Origin: Isochrysis galbana
Taxonomy: Eukaryota; Haptophyta; Isochrysidales; Isochrysidaceae
DNA: 64,000 nucleotides
NCBI GenBank assembly: GCA_018136815.1
Contig: CM030938.1
Location: 5,426,638-5,490,637 of the forward strand
Reading direction: 5' to 3'
The notes beneath the pieces are model-generated. The model was not told where the DNA came from. It worked only from the letters and a program-made list of their open reading frames with translations, and ran no database searches. The position numbers and the translations under genes were made by a program. Numbering within the stretch: position 1 is the first letter of the stretch; every line of letters begins with the position of its first letter. Below, piece after piece: positions 10,869 through 19,605 of the stretch.

Positions 10869-11771
10869 TTGAGAACGATGTCTCGGAGGGAGCTCATACC
10901 CCCATTCTCGCCTCCGTTGCCGCCGCCTCCCTTCACTCCACCGCCAATGCTACCGCCTCCTTCCTTCCCTCCTAGTGCTCCACCACCGTTGTTGCCACCA
11001 CCCTCTTCGCCCCCCTCGCCGCCACCACGCCCGCCACCGCGCGTGCCACCTTCTCCACCCCCATTGTCGCCTCCGTTGCCGCCGCCTCCCTTCACCCCTC
11101 CGCCATCTCCCCCACCTCCTTCCTTCCCTCCAAGTGCTCCACCACCGTTGCTGCCACCACCCTCTTCGCCTCCCTCGCCGCCACCACTCCCACCACCGCG
11201 GGTGCCACCTTCTCCACCCCCATTGTCGCCTCCGTTGCCGCCGCCTCCCTTCACCCCTCCGCCAATGCAACCGCCTCCTTCCTTCCCTCCTAGTGCTCCA
11301 CCACCGTTGTTGCCACCACCCTCTTCGCCCCCCTCGCCGCCACCACGCCCACCACCGCGGGTGCCACCTTCTCCACCCCCATTGTCGCCTCCGTTGCCGC
11401 CGCCTCCCTTCACCCCTCCGCCATCTCCCCCACCTCCTTTCTTCCCTCCAAGTGCTCCACCACCGTTGCTGCCACCACCCTCATCGCCGGGTCCTTTGGG
11501 GGCTTCCAGGGGGCCAGCAAGGGCAGCTCAGGGGGCAGTGGAGGCTGGGGCTCAGCCCCTGGCCCCCCCTGCCTCTCCCACGCTCGCCTCGCTGGCCATG
11601 GGAGCCGCCAGAAGTCCCCTGTATGCCTGGCGACTAGGGACAGGGGGGGAGTCAGCTCGAGGGCAGGCCCAACGCGGGCGTGGGAGTGCAGCTCGCGGCC
11701 CGCGCCCACGAAGGGTCTGGGCAGGAATGATGAGTGCCCTGCCCCTGCCAAAGGGCAGGGGCTGGGGTTGA
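10869..11771 (+). repeat. 159-bp minisatellite, open as Pro-rich protein
   Basis: A 159-base (53-codon) unit recurs at about 10911, 11070, 11229 and 11388 with a constant period. It therefore stays in frame and encodes PPPSFPPSAPPPLLPPPSSP-type blocks within a 300-codon plus-strand ORF; the opposite strand is equally open as Gly-rich sequence. The plus reading resembles hydroxyproline-rich wall proteins, but no signal peptide, Cys module or intron signals are present. The sequence after the array (11490-11600) matches a dispersed repeat at 41510-41600. A repeat rather than a gene is more likely, though a Pro-rich exon captured from a surface-protein gene is possible. Confidence 0.6.
11490..11600 (+). 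repeat. Dispersed GC-rich repeat, partner at 41510
   Basis: The phrase order CAGCTCAGGGGGCAG, GGAGGCTGGGGCT and CCCTGCCTCTCCC is shared with 41520-41585 in the same orientation. Both stretches lie near other element ends (minisatellite here, hairpin element there). Confidence 0.6.
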
Positions 11772-12277
11772 ATGTACGGGCCCACCCCGGGGGGTGTCCG
11801 CGATGGAGAGAGGGGGGCGCGAGGCCCCCATTGACCCCCACTCATAAAAGTAGGTTGTAGAAACAGCATTGAGCAAAGGCATAAATGTGTTATGACCTGA
11901 TGCTTCCCTCAACTTGCGGCCTTGAGCGATTTGTCCTAAGCTCTCATCTCGTGTTCATCAATGAGACAAGAAATCCGCACAAGCCCACCAAAATTGGCTC
12001 AATTTCGCAGCATGAAAAGCCCTACAAGATTTCCCCGTTGGACACCTACATCGGGGTTTGCTGCCGAACACGAGGATATGCCATCAGGAATCATTCATAT
12101 AGAAGGGCCCCGACGAGGAGCCTTTAGCGCAAGTTGCTTTGATCTTTGCCACCGGAGAAAACGCCGATTGTTGATGAAAGGCAAAGGCTTCTGCGCCCAA
12201 GATGTCTTAGACTTCATAATTCGGTCCCCTCAAGGCACGCGTCTCTAGACACACCCCACACAAGATTACTTGTCGAT
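11772..12277. other. Intergenic, no gene seen
   Basis: Short frames only. At 11800-11850 there is a weak resemblance to the second hairpin of the dispersed three-hairpin repeat (GGGGGGCGCGAGGCCCCC). It is the 3' flank of the NSRP1 gene. Confidence 0.4.
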
Positions 12278-14460
12278 TTACGTATCGGCGTCGCCCGATA
12301 CGCGCTGTCGTTTGCGCTGTAAGTATCGCTCACGGGCCGACATGACCGCGGCCGCGTCATTCCTCCTTGTCGGGGCACTTGTTGCAACAGGTTTGCACGA
12401 TCCTTCCGCCGCGGCGGTTGCCGCCTCCTTGGCTGCTCTTTGTGCACGCGCCGTGGTCGCCGCAGAAATAGCAGCCTCAAAACTAACAAGTTCGCCATCA
12501 CTCGTGCCGGTGGTATTGCCCGCATGCGTGCCATCGTCCATCCGGCTAGGATGCACTGAATCACATGAGAGACTAGTGTTTCGGGTATCTGGTTGGCGTT
12601 TCGTCATAATATTTAGTCCTCCAGCCATGCCACCGCTTGGGACTTTATCGGGAGCTCCGTCCATCTCCATGGAGATTGCGCATGTAGCCTGTGCCTCTGG
12701 CGAGGGCGGTGCCCCACTTGATTCATCTCGAGCCCAACTTGAACCATCGCTCACAACGGTCGACTTGTCGGAGCTAGGAAGAGGATGCGAATGGGCTTTT
12801 GGCGCAGCTGGCACAGCAGCAGTAGCCGACGACGCCGCAGACGTGAGAGCGTAAGCAGCATCACGCCGCGAGTTGGCACGGAGATCCCCTGACAGTTGGA
12901 GAGGAATACTTAGCAAAAGTGACAGGAAATGGCAAGGCTTCACACGCCTAGCCTCGCATGGCCGCACCTTCAAGATTGTCGTTCAGGAGGTTCCGGTGGA
13001 AGGCCATAAGCCCGTCCTGTTTCGTCACGTCGCGCTTCGCTTCTTCTTCCTGCTTGCGTTTTTGCTCCGCCTCGTACGCCTCACGCGCCTCGAGTTTGCG
13101 TCTGTAGGCAGAGGTGACAAACTTCTCCTTGTCGCCATAGAGATGAGCCTCGGCTTCGGCCTATGAATCATCGGGGCAGACAGGCAAGAGATGTTTTCAT
13201 TGCCAGCGTATCAGACGCCGAACGTGGCGACGAGCGGGCTGCACACGAGACGAGACTGCAAGGCGACCCGCACCTCCTTCACCATCTTCCGCTCAAAGAT
13301 CTTATCGTTTTCGATTTCCCTCTCCTTGTGAGCCTCCATTATGGATGTGATGTAGCGGGCTCCCTGCGTGCATATTCGATAAAAGGCACATTCCATGGCA
13401 TGTGTGTGACCGCGCGCCACGACTCTACCGTGGCACTAGGTATGAATGGTCGAACATCAACACTAACAGCGCCTGGGACATGGTTCGCCCACCCCCAACG
13501 TTGAGTCGCACATCGCATGTTGAGGAATAAATGCGGAAGTGGCACAAGCCTTACCCCCCTCTTCTTCTCGGCGCCTACTGCCGGTGCAAGGACAGCTCGT
13601 TGGCGCTCTTTGGCACGGGACATCTCATCGTAAACGCCTTGAGACAAAAGGGCACAATCGGATGCCGAATGAACAATCGTAGCCGAACTGGCGACCCATT
13701 TTGTGAATTTAGCCTAGTTGGCGGCCCTTGAGGCCCATCATGAAGTAGGAAGTGCTAATGCTTGGTGCATGCCACTTGTGCACATTGTTGCATGGGTAAG
13801 CCGTCCGCAACACAAACGCAATAGGGCAGCAATATGCTATCCAAGATGGATGAAAAACACTCGTGCTCAATCCTGCAACCCCCCAATCTCAGTTGAGCAC
13901 CCTCCAGCCAAAGGCTCAAAGAGCAGAAGCCATCTCATACAACGCACCATCATAGTCGTACACCGAGGCGTCCTCTGCAACAGCAGCCTTCTGCGTGGCT
14001 GCGGCAGCGGCCAGGGCGACCCGTGACTGCCTCATCGCGGCCATGCCGACGGTCTCCTGCTGCTCATCCAGCTCATCGTCAACCTATCCACATGGGTGCA
14101 GAGCCACCTGTCACGGACATCTATCTGTCTTGATGGGCATGAAGTGCAGGCAGAGCCCAAGGGACCGACCGCCCTCCTTGAAGGCTTCGCTGCTTCATGA
14201 GCGGATGCGTCTGAGCGAGAGACCAAGGCCAAGTGCGCCTGCTTCCTCTCTCCCTCTCCTCTTCCCTCCCTCTCCCCTCCCTCCCCCATCTCTCCCCACG
14301 CTTCTCTCACCGCCGCAAAGACGGTCGGCCCTCCTGCGGCCCTCTGGACCGGCTTGTGCAGCCCGTACTTCTTGGGCGCCTTGAGCTGCAGCCCCGCTGA
14401 GCCAGTGAGCCCGAGACTGCCCGGCGACTGGCCCGCGCGAGAGAGCGGCACGGGGGGCAT
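12278..14460 (-). CDS. NSRP1: Nuclear speckle splicing regulatory protein 1 (NSRP1/CCDC55)
   Basis: Six exons: 14460-14311, 14083-13948, 13637-13555, 13363-13274, 13160-12968 and 12888-12278, with introns of 227, 310, 191, 113 and 79 bases and phases that match throughout, giving 420 residues. Family hallmarks appear in order: KKYGLHKP near the N-terminus; ASVYDYDGVYDEM (the VYEYDSIYDEM motif); GARYITSIMEAHKEREIEND (the YIHNLLKAAE... motif); YGDKEKFVTSAYRRKLEARE (the DKEAFVTSAYKKKLQE signature); and DVTKQDGLMAFHRNLLND. NSRP1 binds SR proteins in nuclear speckles and influences splice-site choice. The last exon encodes a low-complexity Ala/Ser tail of about 200 residues ending in a basic SARERYLQRKRQR motif. 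Start taken at MPPVPLSRAG because family members begin shortly before the YGL motif; an ATG 75 bases upstream is also in frame. Confidence 0.88.
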
Positions 14461-14524
14461 CTTCTCCCCGTCTCGCGGCGCGCGCGCGCCGCCTGCCGAC
14501 CCACACACACGATTCCTTCCCTCT

Positions 14525-14615
14525 CTCGTACCCAATAGATCTACTCCTCCTACTAGGGTAGAGTGTAGTAGCTACTAGAGTCTAGAGTTCTAGAGTAGAG
14601 TAGAGTACTGTCGCT
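14525..14615. repeat. TAG/CTA-rich short repeats
   Basis: Interleaved CTACT, TAGAG and TCTAGAG words form a short imperfect array with several palindromic TCTAGA sites. A similar array lies at 40115-40215. No function inferred. Confidence 0.5.
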
Positions 14616-14943
14616 TACGAGGCGATGTACCTCCGGAGGCTCTGAGCGCCGGCGCGGCGCGGCGCCGCCGCCTCCCATGCGCCTTCCGCAACGTGTTGGC
14701 CGTGTTAGCATGACCTCCTCAATCGGCGGTGCACGCGAGCGGCGCCCTCGCCGGTATCGCCCAACACTGACAAGCGACAAGCAGCGGCGCTGGCGCTGGC
14801 TTCATCGGGGTAGTTTAAAGTTAGCATGGACCGGGTGGCTCCGGGAAACACTCTTCCAGCTAGGGGTCGTGCGTGATGACCGATGAGTGCTGAGTGTTGG
14901 TCGTGTTGGCATCACCTCCTTGGTCCAAAACCAAAAGCAAAAG

Positions 14944-16690
14944 CCCCCCAAAAAACCTTTCAATAGTCTCGCCTCACACGCGGCACTGGGTCTCGTTCAC
15001 GTAGGCACGCCCTTCTCCCTTCCGCTCCATCACTACCCGCCTTGCGGCAACTCCCCCTGTGCTCTACTTAGGGGCTCAGCTTGTTGGGGGGGGGGGGGGG
15101 GGTTTAGGGGTTGGCGGAAATATCCATTTTTTTGGACCCAAATATCCATTTTTTATCTCTTCAAAATATCCACAACCCCCACCCAAATATCCACCAAAAT
15201 ATCCACCTTGTACCTTGTACCTTGTATATAAATACTACTAATATTATCTATTTTACAAGTATAACATCGATACTTCATACATACATACGTAGTAGCCTCC
15301 GTCGGTCGGCTGCTTGCTGCTCGGCTGCTACGCTCGTCCATCTATTTAAGATGCGATGGTTCATCCAACTGGTAGTACCAATCTACATCTATAATAGCTG
15401 GAAGTGGAAATTATCGTAATCTAGCTAGAGGAGAGAGAGTTTGTGTGTGGAGTGTGTGGGTGTGGAGAGCGTAATCAAGACACGCGTGCGCGCGCGCGCA
15501 CGGGGGAGTTTTGTTGTTGGTTGGGACAACTCTCATAAGAGCTGACTGATATTAATGCTGATATTAGTGATAGCTCTATAACCTAGAGAGCTGATAAGCT
15601 GTTACCCCATCTTTGCATATCATCAGCACACACACCTGCTCCTGGATGAGTTTGTTTGTCCACCCACTTCTTGATCTTCGTGTTCTCGTTCCCCTCGTTC
15701 ACCGAAAATCCGGAAACTCCACCTCCACCTTCTTGTTGCCGTGCAGCGTGCCGTCGCCGATGGTGGTGATCACGCCCTCGCCAATCATCTCGTGGACCAC
15801 CTTCATCGCCCCACCTTGAACTTGATATGGGCTGGCTGCTCGAGGCGCGGGGGCCGTCCAAGGTCTCGTGGATTTCTTCAAACGTGCCCGTGAGCTCTTC
15901 GTCATCCTCTGCCTCTATCTGCCTCCTTCTCCTTGTCCCTCAGCTCTACCGGGTCCTTGTCGCTCGAGTCATCGTCGCGCGGAGGGGGAGGGTCAAGTCG
16001 CTGCTCATCGTCAGCGGCTATCGCGCGCGTCCTCTTCCTCTTCTAACCTGCGCGCGCGAAGGACGGGAAGGTGTGTGGTGCATGGCGCGTCACGCCTCTG
16101 CTCAGGCATGGGCCATCCATGGCGGGTTTGAGGCACAAGGCACATGCGGGGGGGGGGCATCACCTCTGCGCATTGATTGTGGAGGGGGGCGGGCGGGGGG
16201 GGGGGGGGGGCGTCGCGCAAGGGGTTTTGTTTTTGGGGCGAACCACTGGGAGCGGCGAACTCTGACCCAAATATCCACGAAATATCCACGGATATCTTCG
16301 CCCGCCAAAGCCGCCCAAATATCCAAGAGATATATCCGGATATATCCGCCAACCCCTAGGGGGGTTGAGCGGGGTGCACCTGCACCTGCCCCCAACCCCA
16401 ACGGAGTGTTCTCACCTTATTCCTCTTGTTTGTGCCCCTGGATGGCCTGTTTATTCCGGGTGTGTTGCGGGATCCTTGATGCTGACGGGTTGCTTTTGGG
16501 CGCGTAACAGTTGCGCATCTAGAGGGTCGTTCAGGGCGGAGTTCCTCTTCTTGTCTTCAGCTGAAGCGAGCTTCTCGGCTAGACCGAGTGCTTTCAGCTT
16601 TCGCTACGCGGCTGAGGTTATCGCTCATCGCTGATATGTAGCCTGCCTTTTTTGTCTTCGATTAAAATAGGAGCGAGCAGAGGTAGCAGG
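14944..16690 (-). mobile_element. LINE remnant, 3' end split by a DNA element
   Basis: 14944-15090 matches the 3' untranslated part of the LINE copy at 29845-30010 (shared CCCGCCTTGCGGCAACTCCCC and GTGCTCTACTTAGGGG). The match resumes at about 16360 (GAGCGGGGTGCACCTG) and runs to about 16690, where the minus strand encodes a C-terminal phrase like that of the 30185-30607 ORF (GRLHISDE here, GKLQMSEKTS there). The intervening 15091-16360 is foreign. The LINE is oriented on the minus strand, so its 3' end is at the low coordinate and carries the GCC-loop-GGC hairpin shared by other copies in this window. Confidence 0.65.
15091..16360. mobile_element. DNA element with 14-bp perfect terminal inverted repeats
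   Basis: TAGGGGTTGGCGGA at 15105-15118 is exactly inverted at 16345-16358. Just inside both ends lie clusters of an AAATATCCA motif (five at 15118-15205, several at 16268-16300), as expected for subterminal transposase-binding sites. The body contains a minus-strand patchwork of coding-like pieces in shifting frames (an acidic Glu-rich stretch at 15900-16060, then VVHEMIGEGVITTIGDGTLH near 15760), so it looks like a degraded captured gene or transposase. Purine-rich ends at the G-run junction hide any target-site duplication. Confidence 0.6.
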
Positions 16691-16854
16691 GGACGCGCTG
16701 GCGACGGAGCGGGCGGGAACGGCGGCAGCAGCAGTGGCGGGCTGGGGGGAGGGAGGGGTGCGGGGCGGGTGCGCCTCCGGCGGAGCGGCAGAGGCGGGTG
16801 CGCGCGGGGGGGGGGGGAAGGGCGGGGGTTTCCCGCGGGGGGAGGGGTGTTGGG

Positions 16855-17347
16855 TCCGGCCAGAGTTTCGAGAATTTTTTTTTCGAAATAAGGGGGGGCA
16901 ATCGCAATCAAAACTTTTTACTGAAATAAATAAAGGTCGATCGAGATGGCGCTGCACGAAGCGAAATAAGCCCCCCCCCCCCCCCCCGCCCGGGGCCGCG
17001 CGCCGCGCCTTGGCGCGCTTCCGGGCATCCAAGCGCAAGCGCAAAACCGACAACGACGAGGATGATGATGATGACGATGACGCCCTTGAGGACTCAGGGC
17101 ATCCCTCCGACCCCTCAAGCTCGTCGCAGGAGGTTGAGGTTGGTCTCCACTCAGCATCCGAGACCGGGGATCCGGGGATGGCCGCGAGGCAACGCATCGG
17201 GACACGCCGCGGCGACGCTTAAGCAAATTCCGATTCGAAATTAGGCCGAAATTAGACCCCTCGAGGCTCGAAATTTGCTCCAACCTTATCGAAATTTCGA
17301 ATCGAAATAAGGGTGGATTTAAGATTTAAATCGAAACTCTGGCCGGA
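16855..17347. mobile_element. MITE-like element with 17-bp terminal inverted repeats
   Basis: TCCGGCCAGAGTTTCGA at 16855-16871 is exactly inverted at 17331-17347. Both ends are followed by TTCGAAATAAGGG-like subterminal sequence. The 493-base interior is GC-rich in the middle, with C17 and a short acidic coding-like stretch, and AT-rich at both ends. A related end (GGCCAGAGTTTCGTTTCGG) occurs at 60693-60711, so the family is dispersed. Confidence 0.6.
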
Positions 17348-17504
17348 GCCAAGAGGGTTGGGGGGTCGCCGGGGGGGGGGGCTCTCCCCTCCGCCGCTTC
17401 CACACGAACCCCCTCTCCGCTACTAGACGTAGTCCATTTCCTCAAACGCTAGGCCTAACCTTAGAATCGCTCATTACTCATTACAATATTATAATATTAG
17501 TGGT

Positions 17505-17542
17505 GGACCACCTGATATCAGCCTCATATCAGGTCCTGTCAG
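17505..17542. repeat. ATATCAGG inverted repeat near the gypsy fragment
   Basis: CCTGATAT and ATATCAGG are separated by seven bases, an 8-bp stem. A related perfect 14-base palindrome, ACCTGATATCAGGT, occurs at about 18889-18902. The two bracket the gypsy RT/RNase H fragment. Confidence 0.5.
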
Positions 17543-17744
17543 AGCAAGGCTGATCTCACTCTTGGAGATTGCCTGCGAGGGCGCGCCGGCAGCTAGCGCG
17601 GAACGCGGTTCTTGTGGGGAGCTCATGGAGCTTTCCTCGGGGGTGACTACGGGCATGGTGATCGACGCACGACGCACGACGCACGCACGGAGCACGGAGG
17701 GCGCGGAAGTGTGGAAGGAGGCTTGTGGGAAGTGGCTAGAAGTT

Positions 17745-18325
17745 CGATTTCAGTAACTGTCCAATGGCGCTCAGCCGGACTCAAACTACGACCGTAGTAG
17801 GCAACGACGCGCTCTCTCCCTTCATCGTCCTTCTGAGCAAGGACGCCGGCGATGCCGAGCTTGCTAGCACCGTCGGTCTTAACGAGGAAAGGACGGTCGT
17901 CTCGAGGAGGTGCAAGTACGGGTTCTTCACAGATAGCTTGCTTGAGATCTTCGATAGCCTGGCGACAGGCTTCTGTTTGCGACTCGACCGGGACATCGCA
18001 CCCTTTCCGCGTGAGAGCGGTTAACGGCGCTGCACGAATCGCAAAACGACGTATAAAACGGCGGTAGTACGAGCACAGTCCAAGGAAAGAACGGACGGCT
18101 TCGATCGAGTTGATTTGGGTAGGGTCGATTTTCGAGACGGCTTCCACGTTCTTGGGATCCATCCGAAGACCTTCACGCGAAACAACGTGGCCGAGATATT
18201 CAGCCGAGGTGGCAAAGAAAACACATTTCGACATCTTGCAAGTGAGGCCCGCCCAGATGAGACGTTCCAAGACAAGATCAAGACGGTGTAACATTTGTTG
18301 GAATGACGACTCTTCCCTGGCCGGC
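17745..18325 (-). mobile_element. Ty3/gypsy reverse transcriptase C-end and RNase H fragment
   Basis: The minus strand encodes the end of a gypsy reverse transcriptase, with FFATSAEYLGHVVSREGLRM and RSFLGLCSYYRRFIRRFA (thumb and connection). It continues with the start of RNase H, FLVKTDGASKLGIAGVLAQ, followed by VVAYYGRSLSPAERHW and TVTEIELLA. The expected RNase H aspartate and glutamate are present. The catalytic YxDD box of the RT palm and everything after the first RNase H strands are missing, so this is a dead internal fragment. The frame diverges at about 17745. Confidence 0.88.
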
Positions 18326-18949
18326 GCCTGAACCTCGCGTGGGAGGGGGGATTAATATAACGGCCGGAGGCGACGGACGGCACGCCGAGGGAAAGAACCT
18401 GCCGCGGGGGGGGGGCGAGGGACCGAGGGCACGGCGGGGCAGCGTGGGAGGGCGCGAGGCCGATCTCGGAGCGAGATCGCGTCCTTTCCCTCGCGGAGCG
18501 CGGAGAGACCCCCCACGAGATATCTTGGGACCGGAGAATGTTTTGGACGAATCTTCCTGCTGCCGTCGGCCGAGGAGAGGCGGACGGAGAGAGAGAGAGA
18601 GAGAGAGTCTCGCAGAGCGACTGCAGAACGAGAAGTCGAAGTCATGCCGGTTTATTAACTTAAACGAGCCAACAATTATAGTAACAGCAAAAACAAAATT
18701 CGAATCGCAAATTTCGAGACCAAAATCTGCAAACCTGGACTTGAGACCGTGGGGAATCCGAATCTGTGTGTCTTGTGCGTCAGTGGCAACACGGGGAACT
18801 GTTCAATTGTAACTGCGAGCGCGTACCTTACACGAATATTCATGCCTACAGCCTTCAGATGGGCAGGAATACAACAGGTACTGATATCACCTGATATCAG
18901 GTATCAGGTCGCCAAGACCTGATGACCTGAGACCTGACGGGGCATCCGG
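18326..18949. other. Interval without gene; GA run and palindrome
   Basis: Contains (GA)9 near 18587-18606, a G9 run and the 14-base palindrome at 18889-18902. Nothing coding is recognised. Confidence 0.45.
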
Positions 18950-19011
18950 GTAGAGAGGGGGGGGCTCGTGCCCCGCCATCCGCCATGGGTGAACCAAGTA
19001 TAAACTTAGTT
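18950..19011 (+). repeat. Three-hairpin dispersed repeat, copy 1 (partial)
   Basis: It retains hairpin 2 (GGGGC-TCGT-GCCCC), the CCATGGGTGAA spacer and hairpin 3 (AACCAAGT-ATAA-ACTTAGTT, one mismatch). Hairpin 1 is lost. It is followed at 19021-19046 by an unrelated perfect 9-bp stem, CCAAGTAGT...ACTACTTGG. Confidence 0.75.
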
Positions 19012-19605
19012 GTTGCTGCTGCCAAGTAGTAAGTAACCACTACTTGGACAACTCTCAGCCATCACCCTTCGCCCCTCACTCACACTCGCCTTTCTGCCCC
19101 CCTCCTTCGTCCTTCGTTCCATGTTCTTCGGTCGAACTTCGGGTCTTGGGGTGCGTCCCAGTTGCACCACGTTGCACGTTGGGCCATGCACGGAGGAGGG
19201 CTAGGACAGGCCTTTGGGAGGTCGGTGCGTGAAGCCTCCGCCTAATGGGGGCCGATAGTGGGTCTTAGATTGTAAGACGGTCAGATGTCAGATGTCAGGT
19301 ATCACCCCTGTCCACAAGCGAGTCAAGAAAAAGACGAGGGGGGAGCAATCTCCCCTAGGAAAAGTCACAACGAGCAACACGCCGAACCACGCCAGACCGA
19401 CCACCAGAAAGTTATTAAAGGAAGTGCGGTCTTCTTTCAATGTAGTCGGTGTCACGCGCGTCATGAGAGTCATTCGAGGTGACAGGCACTTCTTCCTCTC
19501 TCTCCGCTGGGCTCTCTCCGTATTGACCTCTCGCTCCCAGCCGGCCAGCAGCAGCCGACGACCCCAGTTGACCCGTCGGCTCCCTCGAGGTGCGCGCACC
19601 CTTGC

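Noticed and set aside
10817..11413. Gly-rich 198-codon frame on the minus strand.
   Set aside because: Complement of the 159-bp minisatellite; no start context, domain or splice support.
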